DNA from: Helcococcus kunzii ATCC 51366
Lineage (GTDB): Bacteria > Bacillota > Clostridia > Tissierellales > Peptoniphilaceae
Direction of reading: 5' to 3'
Assembly: GCF_000245755.1 (NCBI RefSeq)
Contig: NZ_JH601088.1
Coordinates: 1,005,034-1,069,033 of the forward strand
Length of the DNA stretch: 64,000 nt
The notes beneath the pieces are model-generated. The model did no database searches. It was not told where the DNA came from and worked only from the letters and a program-made list of their open reading frames with translations. Positions 1-8,594 of this stretch are shown here, one piece after another (the stretch's first letter is position 1; every line of letters begins with the position of its first letter). The position numbers and the translations under genes are program-made.

Positions 1-60
1 AGAATTCATATATTGATATTTCAATGATGAGCTTCCGCTATTTAATATTAAAATGTCCAT
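1..60 (-). CDS. ackA: Acetate kinase, 5' end only (cut by window edge)
   Basis: The first 20 codons of an acetate kinase read leftwards off the window from an ATG at 60-58. The translated N-terminus contains ILILNSGSSSLKYQ, which matches the ASKHA-fold signature that opens AckA proteins (consensus ILVINSGSSSLKYQ). A good ribosome-binding site (TAGGAG) sits about six bases upstream. AckA interconverts acetyl phosphate and acetate with ATP formation in fermentative metabolism. The gene is divergent from tmcAL, a pairing common in Clostridia. The rest lies outside the window, so integrity cannot be judged. Confidence 0.88.
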   Translation of the reverse strand, partial: MDILILNSGSSSLKYQYMNS

Positions 61-160
61 TACTACTCCTATTTGTCTTTATCATTATTTTTAAGTTATA
101 ATTAAATTAAAACATTTACTAATATATTATAGCAAAAAGAATGAGAGTATTACAAATATT

Positions 161-1345
161 ATGAAAAATATCGCGATTATATGTGAATATAACCCAATGC
201 ACAATGGTCATATTCACCAAATTAAAACAATAAAAAAAGAATATCCTGAATCAAATATTATTATTTTAATGAGTGGTTCTTTTGTACAACGAGGTGAACC
301 ATCAATTCTTGATAAATTTAAAAAAGCAAATATCGCCATAGAAAATGGTGTCGATTTAGTTTTAGAAATGCCCGCTATAATCAGTTTACAAAGCGCAAAT
401 TATTTTTCATATTATAGCGTAAAAATTTTAGACAAGTTAAAAAATATTGATTTTATTTCTTTCGGAATAGAAAACGAACCTTCAGAATTTGCAGAAACAT
501 TTAATTTATTAAACCAAAACAAAGAAAAAATTAATCTCATTCAAAAAAAATATATTGAACAAGGAAATTCATTTAAAAAATCATATTCGATGGCATTAAA
601 AGAACTAAAACTTCAAACACTAGAAGACATTATCCTAAAACCAAACAACACATTGGCATTTCAATATTTAAATGCAACAAGTTCTTTGAAATCTAAAATT
701 AAACCTTTAATGATTAAAAGAATTGATGGCGGATATCATAGTTCAACGCTTGATGAATATGAATTTCAATCAGCAACTACAATTAGACAAATGATATTTG
801 ATAACAAAGATATCAGAAAATATGTGCCACATTCTACCAATCAGTTGATAAATGATATTGTAAGATTAGATGATTTCAGTCAATTGTTTATTTACAAAGC
901 TAAAATATTAGGAATGGATGCCCAAAATATTGCAGGATATGAAAATGGAATATTAAATTTATTAATAAATAATTTTGAAGAAAATTTAACTAAAACTGTA
1001 GAAAAATCACATAATAAAAGATATTCAAAATCCAGATTAAAAAGATTTATTATAAATTATCTTCTTAATATTACAAATGATGATATTAAGCTATTAGACG
1101 ACATTACATATATTAGACCTCTTTCATTTAACGAAAATGGTAGAAATATTATAAACGAATTAAAATCTAATAAAGAAATTGATTTAGTCATGAAAATTTC
1201 TAATGATAAAGAATTAAATGAACAAAATAAACGACTATTAGAAATTGATAAAATGGCTTACCAACTTAGAAACATTAACTTTACAGAAAAATATAGTTTA
1301 GATTACACAAATAAACCATATATTAAAAATACTCTATTTGAGTAA
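161..1345 (+). CDS. tmcAL: tRNA(Met) cytidine acetate ligase TmcAL (YlbM family)
   Basis: This 394-residue protein opens with a nucleotidyltransferase-fold motif, EYNPMHNGHIHQI, whose HNGH lies at residues 14-17. The family ligates acetate to C34 of elongator tRNA-Met in two steps: it makes acetyl-AMP from acetate and ATP, then modifies the wobble cytidine (N4-acetylcytidine). Length and the conserved segments SGSFVQRGEP and KPNNTLAFQY fit full-length TmcAL. It is divergently transcribed from ackA, whose product handles the same acetate pool. Assignment rests on motif and context; older annotations call this family a generic nucleotidyltransferase. Confidence 0.9.
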   Translation: MKNIAIICEYNPMHNGHIHQIKTIKKEYPESNIIILMSGSFVQRGEPSILDKFKKANIAIENGVDLVLEMPAIISLQSANYFSYYSVKILDKLKNIDFISFGIENEPSEFAETFNLLNQNKEKINLIQKKYIEQGNSFKKSYSMALKELKLQTLEDIILKPNNTLAFQYLNATSSLKSKIKPLMIKRIDGGYHSSTLDEYEFQSATTIRQMIFDNKDIRKYVPHSTNQLINDIVRLDDFSQLFIYKAKILGMDAQNIAGYENGILNLLINNFEENLTKTVEKSHNKRYSKSRLKRFIINYLLNITNDDIKLLDDITYIRPLSFNENGRNIINELKSNKEIDLVMKISNDKELNEQNKRLLEIDKMAYQLRNINFTEKYSLDYTNKPYIKNTLFE

Positions 1346-1394
1346 AAAATATTTGTTATCGAAAGAATAGAAAATATTATTATTTAAAAAATTT

Positions 1395-1640
1395 ACGAAG
1401 ATAATTGCTTTTTTAGCCTTTATCCTCGTAGTTTTACGCCCTTATGGACGATGATTTTTTCATTTTTTACGTTTATCCTCGTAATTTTTTAATTATATTT
1501 ACGATGATATTTTAAATTTTCGACTTTATCCTCGTAATTTTTCGCGTTTTCGGACGATGATAATTTAAGAATTTGCATATATCCTCGTAACAATACCATT
1601 TTTGTACGATGAGATTTTAAATTTCCGCGTTTATCATCGT
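1395..1640 (+). repeat. Array 1: five 35-nt palindrome-ended units, arm ACGATGAT
   Basis: Five units lie at 1395-1429, 1448-1482, 1501-1535, 1554-1588 and 1606-1640, each exactly 35 nt, with spacers of 18, 18, 18 and 17 nt. Left arms are ACGATGAT or close variants (ACGAAGAT, ACGATGAG). Right arms are ATCCTCGT in four units and ATCATCGT in the last, so most stems have one mismatch at the fifth position. The middles are AT-rich and variable, but units 3 and 5 carry TTTTAAATTT followed by TCGACTTTA or CCGCGTTTA, the core seen in the other arrays. The array fills the 342-bp gap between the 3' ends of tmcAL (+) and a lipoprotein gene (-). A 70-codon minus-strand frame running through it looks fortuitous. 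Confidence 0.9.
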
Positions 1641-1687
1641 ATATATCTAATGAAGTTCTAAACAAAACCTCTATAAAGAGCTTTATT

Positions 1688-2275
1688 TTAGTTTTTTTCA
1701 TTAAATATTGTATTTGAAACTTCTAGAATTTTTCCTTGAGGATCTCTTAATTGAACAGAAATCCATAATCCTTCAGTTTTGTTTAATATGTCATTCTTTT
1801 CTTCTGGTGTTAATAGTTCAGATTTTTCATCAATCAATATTTCTGTTGTTGCTGGAATTTTTCCATCTTTTAAAGGAATTTTATATAAAGATTTATCATT
1901 AATATCTTTTACATTTAAGATTTCCCCATTTTCAAATTCTTGACTTGAAATGTAAATATCAGCGTAAATATTTTGATTTTCTGTAGTAAATTTAATTTCA
2001 TCTTTTTGTTCTATCCTGATTTTTAAATTAAATTTATCAGACCCAATATATTCCAGCTTTGCTTGAGTGTTTGAATATGAAATGTTTTTTAATTCCCCAT
2101 CTGCAAACAAACTCTTAGTAACCTCTTCATTATTCGTTTCTTTTGTTAGCTCCTCTGTTTCTTTTTTTACTGTATCTTCATCTTTTGTTTTATCATTAGA
2201 TGTTGTATTTTTGTTACATGAAACTACTGTAATTAAAACAATAATAAATAAAGCGAAATTTAATATTTTTTTCAT
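1688..2275 (-). CDS. Small lipoprotein of unknown function
   Basis: The start is placed at 2275 because the ATG there is preceded by a GGGGAT ribosome-binding site and begins a typical lipoprotein signal peptide: two lysines, a hydrophobic stretch (ALFIIVLITVV) and a VVSC lipobox with the modifiable cysteine about 20 residues in. After a linker rich in T, E, K and D (about residues 22-55), the remaining 140 residues look like a compact beta-rich extracellular domain. I recognise no family. The gene is flanked by repeat arrays on both sides. It sits between members of a cluster that is often contiguous in related genomes, which suggests a later insertion (inference). Confidence 0.7.
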   Translation of the reverse strand: MKKILNFALFIIVLITVVSCNKNTTSNDKTKDEDTVKKETEELTKETNNEEVTKSLFADGELKNISYSNTQAKLEYIGSDKFNLKIRIEQKDEIKFTTENQNIYADIYISSQEFENGEILNVKDINDKSLYKIPLKDGKIPATTEILIDEKSELLTPEEKNDILNKTEGLWISVQLRDPQGKILEVSNTIFNEKN

Positions 2276-2323
2276 AGCTATCCCCGATTCTATATTTTTA
2301 ATATTATATAATAATATATACAT

Positions 2324-2578
2324 ATATTATTAAAAAAAAGAAATCGTTGTCAATTAATATTTATCATTTTTCAATTATTTTTTTAATTTTTTGGTTTATA
2401 AAGAGCCTTGGTAATTGTATTAAGGCTATACCTCTTTTAAAAGAGAAATTGTGTATTTATGTTGTAGCAATGAAGATGCTGTGTAAATAGAAATGTTAGC
2501 TGAACCACAGGCAATATAAGTGTGGACAATTTTTCGATTATTGATTTTAGCCTATAAAACAAAGTATTCAAGCAGTTT
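2324..2578. other. Gene-free stretch with two short palindromes
   Basis: No convincing reading frame is present. Two small inverted repeats stand out: AGCCTT/AAGGCT at 2404-2427 and the perfect palindrome CTCTTTTAAAAGAG at 2432-2445. The bases just after them (about 2460-2525) are less AT-rich than the flanks and could belong to a structured RNA or a decayed gene. I could not match them to 6S RNA, SRP RNA, RNase P or tmRNA by eye. Treat as unassigned. Confidence 0.35.
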
Positions 2579-2822
2579 TGGAACTAAATTTTAAATTTTC
2601 AATTTTAGTACCAATTATTTTGGTAGGATTTGGTACTAAATCTTTAAATTCAATTTTTAGTACCAAAGATTTTGACAGTTTTTGGAACTAAATTTTAAAT
2701 TTAGATTTTTAGTACCAAAATTTTAGTATAGTTTATGGTACTAAATCGCAGAAAATGGGTTTCAGTACCATTTTGCTCTAGTATTTTTGGAACTAAATTT
2801 TAAAAAAAGGAATTTAGTACCA
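2579..2822 (+). repeat. Array 2: five 35-nt palindrome-ended units, arm TGG(T/A)ACTAAA
   Basis: Units lie at 2579-2613, 2631-2665, 2683-2717, 2736-2770 and 2788-2822, each exactly 35 nt, with spacers of 17, 17, 18 and 17 nt. Left arms alternate between TGGAACTAAA (units 1, 3, 5) and TGGTACTAAA (units 2, 4). Right arms read TTTAGTACCA in units 1-3 and 5 and TTCAGTACCA in unit 4. Odd-numbered units therefore carry a fixed A-A mismatch at stem position 4. Units 1 and 3 keep the core TTTTAAATTT; unit 4 has a clearly different, more G-rich middle. The array lies upstream of the lipoprotein gene at 1688-2275 and downstream of the coaD operon. Confidence 0.9.
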
Positions 2823-2900
2823 TTTATGATAGGATCATTAAAAATGGGGACATTAATATCAGTGATATTTTCAGCATCTTTAGACTTTGGGACTGTAACT

Positions 2901-2934
2901 AGCACCAAAAAGGCAAAAATTAAAATATGGTGCT
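2901..2934 (-). repeat. Solitary unit of the same repeat family, arm AGCACC
   Basis: A single inverted repeat, AGCACC at 2901-2906 and GGTGCT at 2929-2934, encloses a 22-nt AT-rich middle. Read on the minus strand the middle begins ATATTTTAATTTTTGCC, close to the core of array 1 units. It is 34 nt long, one short of the standard unit, and is not in phase with array 2. I read it as an isolated minus-oriented member with its own arm type. A chance dyad is possible. Confidence 0.5.
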
Positions 2935-2945
2935 AATATCTCTAC

Positions 2946-3012
2946 AAACAATATTTATAATGTTTGTTTTCCAAGTCCAACGTCACTTCCATCCCCAACA
3001 GATATTGATGAA
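2946..3012. other. Short dyad and possible gene remnant
   Basis: A clean dyad, ACAAACA...TGTTTGT, spans 2946-2969. The next bases encode, on the plus strand, a short open stretch containing VCFPSPTSLPSPTDIDES that ends at a stop near 3030, with a stop in the same frame at 2896. It has no start or ribosome-binding site and may be the decayed end of a gene. Evidence is weak. Confidence 0.2.
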
Positions 3013-3046
3013 TCAAAAAAAAAGAGCTAGATTCACTCTAGCCCTA
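3013..3046 (-). terminator. Rho-independent terminator of the coaD operon
   Basis: On the minus strand GGGCTAGA-GTGAA-TCTAGCTC (3044-3024) forms a strong hairpin followed at once by a run of nine T (3023-3015). It lies just past the stop of the coiled-coil protein gene, closing the gls24-to-coaD transcription unit. Confidence 0.9.
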
Positions 3047-3052
3047 ACTTTA

Positions 3053-3526
3053 CTAATATTTCAATTGTGATCTGTTATCTTCAATAACTTGTAATGTATT
3101 TTTGATTTCGTCTGAAGTTTTAGATAAGATTTGATCTACATATGCTAATGAATTTGTTGTGATTGTATTTGCTGTGCTTTTTGCTTCTGCAATTATTCTT
3201 TCAGCTTCTTTATTTGCTTCTTGAGTCACAGTGTGTTCATTAACCATGTCTTTGAATTTTCTATTTGCATCTTCATATGCACGTTCAATTTCTTCTTTAG
3301 CTTTTGTCTTCATTGAATTTGCTTGTGATTTTGCTTCTTCTAAAATTCTTTCTCTTTCTTGATTTACCCATTGTGCATCTTTAATTTCTTCAGGAATTGA
3401 ATCCTTTAAGTCATTAATTATCGCATAAGCTTCATCTGGATTAATAGTTACTTTCTTTGAGAATGGTACTGAACCAGCCTCATCAATAACTCCTTCTAAC
3501 TCTTCTAATAATGAAATGATATTCAT
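3053..3526 (-). CDS. Coiled-coil protein downstream of coaD
   Basis: The 157-residue product is mostly one long charged, alanine-rich helix (about residues 50-125), rich in E, K, A and Q with heptad character, so a coiled coil is likely. No signal peptide or membrane segment is visible. Similar proteins follow coaD in many Clostridia, where they are labelled as ATPase-like or ATP synthase subunit b-like because of the helix; I see no nucleotide-binding motif and no reason to call it an ATPase. A clear ribosome-binding site (GGAGGC) precedes the ATG at 3526. The gene is the last of its operon, before the terminator. Confidence 0.75.
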   Translation of the reverse strand: MNIISLLEELEGVIDEAGSVPFSKKVTINPDEAYAIINDLKDSIPEEIKDAQWVNQERERILEEAKSQANSMKTKAKEEIERAYEDANRKFKDMVNEHTVTQEANKEAERIIAEAKSTANTITTNSLAYVDQILSKTSDEIKNTLQVIEDNRSQLKY

Positions 3527-3534
3527 ATTGCCTC

Positions 3535-4011
3535 CTATTTGAATTTATCTTTGATTTTTTTCGCTACATTTTCTGGCACCAAACTAGAAACATCCCTACC
3601 GAATGAAGCAATCTCTTTTACAATACTTGAACTCAAATATGACATCTCTGGTTGTGCAACCATAAACATTGTTTCTACTTTTGTTTTAGAATAAAACTTA
3701 TTCATCTGAGCATATTGTAACTCTGTTTCATAATCTGATATAGCCCTTATACCTCTAATAATGGCATCAATATTATTTTCTTCAACAAAATCAATCAATA
3801 AACCAGAATAATTTACTACTTTAACATTATCATAATCATACAATAATTCTTCCAACAATTCAATTCTTTCGTTTACATCAAAAAGATATCTCTTAGAATT
3901 GTTTCTTAAAATACATACCACAACCTCATCAAAAATCTTTGCGGCACGAAGAATGATATCCATGTGACCATTTGTCACAGGATCAAAACTTCCCGGATAA
4001 ACTACTTTCAT
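3535..4011 (-). CDS. coaD: Phosphopantetheine adenylyltransferase
   Basis: CoaD transfers AMP from ATP to 4'-phosphopantetheine, the penultimate step of coenzyme A synthesis. The 158-residue length is standard. The N-terminus YPGSFDPVTNGHMDI holds the TNGH nucleotide-binding motif (residues 13-16), and the segment SYLSSSIVKEI near residue 125 is the second signature of the family. The ATG overlaps the last four bases of rsmD, indicating translational coupling, and recG-rsmD-coaD is a very common Firmicutes order. The CoA precursor kinase coaX is at 51742 in this window. Confidence 0.97.
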   Translation of the reverse strand: MKVVYPGSFDPVTNGHMDIILRAAKIFDEVVVCILRNNSKRYLFDVNERIELLEELLYDYDNVKVVNYSGLLIDFVEENNIDAIIRGIRAISDYETELQYAQMNKFYSKTKVETMFMVAQPEMSYLSSSIVKEIASFGRDVSSLVPENVAKKIKDKFK

Positions 4012-4556
4012 TTTAACTCCCTATAAAACCTTATATATTTTTTTCCATATTTTTTTTCATATACTAAATCTAAATTATTAAATTTTTCTGAGAAATCAAT
4101 GTCAATATTTATTTCAACAATATATAAAGCTTCCTCAAAATATTTATTATTTAGCATCGCTTCAAATGCTAATTGATAAAATTCTGAATTATAAGGAGGG
4201 TCTAAATATACATAATCAACATTTTCTCTAATTTGCGCAATATTTCTTCTAAAATCTCCGGATAAAACAACAGATTCATTTTCAAACTTTGTATGCTTAA
4301 TATTATCATCCAATAGCTTTAGATTATCTCTATTTAATTCAGAGAAATAAGCTTTTTTTGCTCCACGACTTAGAAATTCTAAACCTATATTTCCTGTGCA
4401 AGCAAATACATCTAAAACCACCGCATCCTCTTCAATCGGATTAATTATGTTAAAGATTGCTTCCTTTATCCTATCTTCCGTAGGTCTTGCATCAGGACTA
4501 TTTGGTCCCTTCAATTTATGACCTTTTCTTGTACCTGTTATAATTCTTAAACTCAT
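4008..4556 (-). CDS. rsmD: 16S rRNA m2G966 methyltransferase RsmD
   Basis: RsmD methylates guanine 966 of 16S rRNA using S-adenosylmethionine. The 182-residue protein shows the SAM-binding loop LDVFACTGNIGLE (residues 48-60), where CTG replaces the more usual GSG, and the catalytic motif YLDPPY with DPPY at residues 119-122. The N-terminal RIITGTRKGHKL and ARPTEDRIKEAIFNI segments are typical. It lies between recG and coaD with a 4-bp overlap to coaD. Confidence 0.95.
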   Translation of the reverse strand: MSLRIITGTRKGHKLKGPNSPDARPTEDRIKEAIFNIINPIEEDAVVLDVFACTGNIGLEFLSRGAKKAYFSELNRDNLKLLDDNIKHTKFENESVVLSGDFRRNIAQIRENVDYVYLDPPYNSEFYQLAFEAMLNNKYFEEALYIVEINIDIDFSEKFNNLDLVYEKKYGKKYIRFYRELK

Positions 4557-4562
4557 ACTACC

Positions 4563-6548
4563 TCAATTTAATATTATTTTACTTAACTTCTCAACATTCT
4601 TGTCAATTAATTCTCTAATTTTCTTATCCTCTAAATCAATATTCTGAGAAATTCTATTAACAGTTTCAATTAGACTTTCATTAATCATAAAAGAGTTTTC
4701 TATATCTATATTACCCGATTGCTCAGTACCATACATAGAACCAGCCCCTCTTATTTCTAAGTCTTTTTTTGCAATCTCAAAACCATCCAAACTATCTGTA
4801 ATAAATTTTAATTTGTCTGTTAGATATTTATTATCTCTCACAACAAAGAAACAATAGGATTGATATTTACCTCTACCTACTCTTCCCCTCATTTGATGAA
4901 GCTGTGATAAACCAAATTGTTGTGTATCATAAATAATTATTGTACTGGCATTTGGCACGTCAACCCCAACTTCAACAATACTTGTCGCAATAAGCATTTG
5001 AGTGACATTATTTACAAATAGATTCTGTTTTTCAATTTTTTCTTCTGTAGACATTTTACCATGTAAATAATCAATATTGATTTTCTTATTGAAATATTTT
5101 TTTAATTTATTATATAAAAGTTTAATGGATTCTAATTCTTCATCCTCTTCAACTCTTGAAGCAATGACATAAACCTGTCTACCTTCTTTGATTTGATGAT
5201 AGGCAAAATTCATAAAATCCTGTTCTTTATAAATAGTTGTCAAATATGATTTTATAGCTAATCTATTTTTTGGTAAAGCATCCATAAAAGAAATATCTAA
5301 ATTTTTATATAAAGCTAATGCTAAAGTCCTTGGAATTGGTGTCGCTGATAATAATAGTGTATCAGGATTTTCACCTTTATTAAACAATCTCTTTCTCTGA
5401 TAAACACCAAATCTTTGCTGTTCATCAATTATTATTAAACCTAATTTATTAAAAGAAATTTTATCTTGAAATAAACTATGTGTACCAAAGATTATATCAA
5501 TGTCTCCATTATTTAGCCCTTTATAAATTTTTTTCTTATCAGATGAAGATGTATTTCCTAAAAGTAAGTTGGAATGGATATTATTTTGCTCTAAAAAATC
5601 TCTATAATTGCTATAATGCTGACTTGCAAGTATTTCAGTTGGTGCCATAAACGCAACTTGATAACCATTTTTTATGGCTAAAATAGCAGAGAGAATGGCC
5701 ACAATAGTTTTACCTGAACCAACATCACCAATAATTATCCTGTTCATATTTTTATCAGCTGTCATATCAGAAAAAATTTCTTTTATAACTTTTTCTTGAG
5801 AATCCGTTAAATCAAATTTTAATTTATTTATAATATTATCTAAACTATAATTTGAAAATTTAATATATTTATCTTCTTTCTTTCTATCTAGTAATTTATA
5901 TGAAAGATGTTCAATTAACACATTTCTCAAATTTATACTATAAAATGCTTTATATAAAGATATACTATTCTCAGGTTTATGTAGCTGATAAATGGTATCC
6001 GATAAACTTAAAATATTTTCTTTTTCTAAAATTTTATTATCTAAATAATCATCAATTTTATAGTTATTATCAAATATAAAATTGATATATTTTTTTATAT
6101 CTTTAGAAGAAATTGTCTTATTAACAGAATAGATGGGAGTAATCCCACCTATTTCATCATCATTTATTTTTGAAACAATAGGATTTATAATAGCTTTTTT
6201 ATCCGCATTATATATCCCATATATTTTATAGACATTATTAGCTATTAAACTTTTCCCTGAAAATCTATCATTGTACCAAATAATATTTATCTCACCGGTA
6301 TCATCAAAAGCTTTCAGACTTGAAACTGATTTATTTCTTGCATAGAAATAAGTTCTAAACTGAGTTTTAATGGTCAATTCAAAATACGCCTTATTTCCAT
6401 CAATTGCGTCAACTACTTTTGTTTTATTAGATCTATCTTCATATCTCTTTGGAAAATAATTAACTAAATCATCCAAAGTGTAAATACCTAATTCATTTAA
6501 TTTTTCTTCTTTTTTAGGTCCAATACCTTTAATGTCTCTTAATTTCAT
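4563..6548 (-). CDS. recG: ATP-dependent DNA helicase RecG
   Basis: RecG remodels stalled replication forks and branched recombination intermediates by driving branch migration. The order is typical: N-terminal wedge/OB domain (about residues 1-235), then superfamily 2 helicase with Walker A GDVGSGKT near residue 272, DEQQRFG (DEXX box) near 373, and the motif QMRGRVGRG late in the second helicase domain. At 661 residues it is a little shorter than the E. coli enzyme, mostly in the N-terminal part. It begins one base after fakA ends, so the two are co-transcribed. Confidence 0.97.
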   Translation of the reverse strand: MKLRDIKGIGPKKEEKLNELGIYTLDDLVNYFPKRYEDRSNKTKVVDAIDGNKAYFELTIKTQFRTYFYARNKSVSSLKAFDDTGEINIIWYNDRFSGKSLIANNVYKIYGIYNADKKAIINPIVSKINDDEIGGITPIYSVNKTISSKDIKKYINFIFDNNYKIDDYLDNKILEKENILSLSDTIYQLHKPENSISLYKAFYSINLRNVLIEHLSYKLLDRKKEDKYIKFSNYSLDNIINKLKFDLTDSQEKVIKEIFSDMTADKNMNRIIIGDVGSGKTIVAILSAILAIKNGYQVAFMAPTEILASQHYSNYRDFLEQNNIHSNLLLGNTSSSDKKKIYKGLNNGDIDIIFGTHSLFQDKISFNKLGLIIIDEQQRFGVYQRKRLFNKGENPDTLLLSATPIPRTLALALYKNLDISFMDALPKNRLAIKSYLTTIYKEQDFMNFAYHQIKEGRQVYVIASRVEEDEELESIKLLYNKLKKYFNKKINIDYLHGKMSTEEKIEKQNLFVNNVTQMLIATSIVEVGVDVPNASTIIIYDTQQFGLSQLHQMRGRVGRGKYQSYCFFVVRDNKYLTDKLKFITDSLDGFEIAKKDLEIRGAGSMYGTEQSGNIDIENSFMINESLIETVNRISQNIDLEDKKIRELIDKNVEKLSKIILN

Positions 6549-6549
6549 T

Positions 6550-8202
6550 TTACTCTACTGATGCAATATAGTAATAAAGTGGTTGTCCACCATAGTTTAG
6601 TTCTATATCAATAAGAGGAAATTCTTCTTCTAATTGACTAGCTAATTCACTTGCTTGATCTTCTGTCACATCTTCACCATAGTAAATTGAAAGTATAGAA
6701 TTATCAATATCTAAAGCATTTTTAACTAATTCTCTAAAAGTATCTTCCAATTTATCACCTTTTACAACAATTGCACCATTTTTTAGTCCGATGTAATCAT
6801 CTTTTTTAATCTCTAAATCTCCACTCTTTGTATCTCTGATCGCATATGTTAGTTGTAAACTTGTGATTTCTGAAAGAGAATTTGTCATATTTCTTTCATT
6901 TACATTTGGAGTTGCTGTTTCATCAAAGTTTAACAATGCTGTAAATGATTGTGGAATTGATTTTGTTTCAATTACTATTAAATTACAATCAACAATTGGT
7001 ACAGCTTGTTTTGCAGCAAGTATAATATTTTTATTATTTGGGAAAATAAATACATTTTTTGCATTTACTTCATTTACCGCATCAACAATATCTTGTGTAG
7101 ATGGGTTCATTGTTTGTCCACCTGTTACTATCTTGTCTACATTTAATTCCTTAAAGATTTGTTCAAAACCTTCACCAATTGAAATAGTTACAAAACCATA
7201 TTCTTTTGATTCTGCTTTTGTTTCTTTTTCTTTAGCTTTATTTTGTTCATCTTTGATTCTATTTACTTCTTGATTTTGGAATCTCATATTTTCAATCTTA
7301 ATATCTGAAAGCTCACCACGTTGTCTAGCAAGTGATAAAACTTTACCAGGATCATCAGTGTGAATGTGTGTCTTTATTAAATTATCCACACCAACACAAA
7401 CTATTGAATCACCATATTCTTGTATTACTGATTTAAACTCTTCATATGATTCTGAACCATCGTGATTGATTAAAAATTCTGTACAGTAACCATATACAAT
7501 ATCTTCTGGTCTTACATCAGAATGGTGTTCAATTGTCTTTTTAAGATCTAATGACAATACATCTTCTTCCTCTAATACGTCATCAAGATTTTCACCATTT
7601 ATTGCTTTATAAAAACCTTCAAGTAAAACCATTAAACCTTTACCACCAGCATCAACAACACCTGCTTCTTTTAATACAGGAAGTAATTCTGGAGTTAAGT
7701 TTAACGCTCTATTCCCTTCATCGATAACGTTTTTTAAAAACTCTAAAGCATCATCATAATTTAGAAATTCTTTTCTAGCAAATTCAGCCATCATTCTGCT
7801 TACCGTTAGTATTGTACCTTCTGTTGGTTTTAAAACCGCATTGTATGCTGTTTCTTTAGCACTTTCAAATGCTTCAACAATATTTACAATATCTAACTCG
7901 TCAACTTTTTCTACGACCTTTGAAAATCCTCTACAAAGTTGAGATAGTATAACACCAGAGTTACCTCTAGCACCCATCAATGATCCAGTTGACAAAGCTT
8001 TTGCTATTGTTTTCATCCTTCCATCATCTGTTTCGTTTAATTTTTTCATTACTGATTTAAATGTTAATGACATGTTTGTCCCGGTATCACCATCAGGAAC
8101 CGGAAAAACATTAAGACCATTTACATATTCTTTGTTTGATTCAAGATTTTTATATGAACCTTTTAGTCCAATTCTTAAATCTTCATATCCTATTTTTCTC
8201 AT
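6550..8202 (-). CDS. fakA: Fatty acid kinase FakA (DAK2/DegV-like, YloV)
   Basis: FakA phosphorylates fatty acids carried by FakB proteins, feeding exogenous fatty acids into phospholipid synthesis. The 550-residue protein has an N-terminal DhaL/DAK2 kinase domain (about 1-200) with NVFPVPDGDTGTNM and GARGNSGVILSQ, a middle domain, and a C-terminal domain (about 330-550) whose YYGEDVTEDQA segment is typical. It follows a Gls24/Asp23 protein, the classic yloU-yloV pair, and precedes recG. No fakB gene is visible in this window. Confidence 0.92.
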   Translation of the reverse strand: MRKIGYEDLRIGLKGSYKNLESNKEYVNGLNVFPVPDGDTGTNMSLTFKSVMKKLNETDDGRMKTIAKALSTGSLMGARGNSGVILSQLCRGFSKVVEKVDELDIVNIVEAFESAKETAYNAVLKPTEGTILTVSRMMAEFARKEFLNYDDALEFLKNVIDEGNRALNLTPELLPVLKEAGVVDAGGKGLMVLLEGFYKAINGENLDDVLEEEDVLSLDLKKTIEHHSDVRPEDIVYGYCTEFLINHDGSESYEEFKSVIQEYGDSIVCVGVDNLIKTHIHTDDPGKVLSLARQRGELSDIKIENMRFQNQEVNRIKDEQNKAKEKETKAESKEYGFVTISIGEGFEQIFKELNVDKIVTGGQTMNPSTQDIVDAVNEVNAKNVFIFPNNKNIILAAKQAVPIVDCNLIVIETKSIPQSFTALLNFDETATPNVNERNMTNSLSEITSLQLTYAIRDTKSGDLEIKKDDYIGLKNGAIVVKGDKLEDTFRELVKNALDIDNSILSIYYGEDVTEDQASELASQLEEEFPLIDIELNYGGQPLYYYIASVE

Positions 8203-8215
8203 TCATCCCCCAAGA

Positions 8216-8566
8216 TTAAATTCTGATACCTTGAACTATAATATTCACAGAATTAACTTTTAAATGTGTATTTTTTTCTATACTATATTTTACTTTTTCA
8301 ATTATATTATCTGCAACAACGGAAATCCTTACACCATACTCCATTATTACTATTAAATCAATATCTACAATATCGTTATGAACTGTTACTTTTACACCCT
8401 TCGATCTATTTTCAACGCCTAATAGCTCAAATATTCCATCTGTCGTATTTTGTATAGCTAGACCTACTATACCATATGATTCTTGAGCAGATTCAGCAGC
8501 GAGTGCAGCAATAACTTTTTTATCTATAACTATTTTACCAAATTTGTTTGTAATTGTAGCTGACAT
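8216..8566 (-). CDS. Asp23/Gls24 family envelope-stress protein (YloU)
   Basis: The start is set at 8566 (MSATITNKFGKIVI), where a GGAGGT ribosome-binding site sits at the right distance; an upstream in-frame ATG has none. The 116-residue product is a complete Asp23/Gls24 domain: the segments AALAAESAQESYGIVGL and DIDLIVIMEYGVRISVVA are characteristic. Members are associated with the cell envelope and alkaline or general stress, with unknown biochemistry. It is the first gene of the yloU-fakA-recG-rsmD-coaD unit and has its own promoter divergent from rpmB. Confidence 0.92.
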   Translation of the reverse strand: MSATITNKFGKIVIDKKVIAALAAESAQESYGIVGLAIQNTTDGIFELLGVENRSKGVKVTVHNDIVDIDLIVIMEYGVRISVVADNIIEKVKYSIEKNTHLKVNSVNIIVQGIRI

Positions 8567-8594
8567 ATTGACCTCCTTATATTTTGATATATAA

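Noticed and set aside
1489..1701. 70-codon minus-strand reading frame
   Set aside because: It lies almost wholly within array 1 and its codons reflect the repeat units; it also overlaps the lipoprotein 3' end.
2460..2525. Possible 6S, SRP or other structural RNA
   Set aside because: Base composition is slightly different from the flanks, but I could not find the conserved motifs or pairing of any known RNA.
1395..2822. CRISPR array
   Set aside because: The geometry (35-nt repeat, 17-18-nt spacer) recalls CRISPR, but only the repeat ends are conserved, the spacers are AT-rich and partly alike (identical in array 5), and no cas gene is present.
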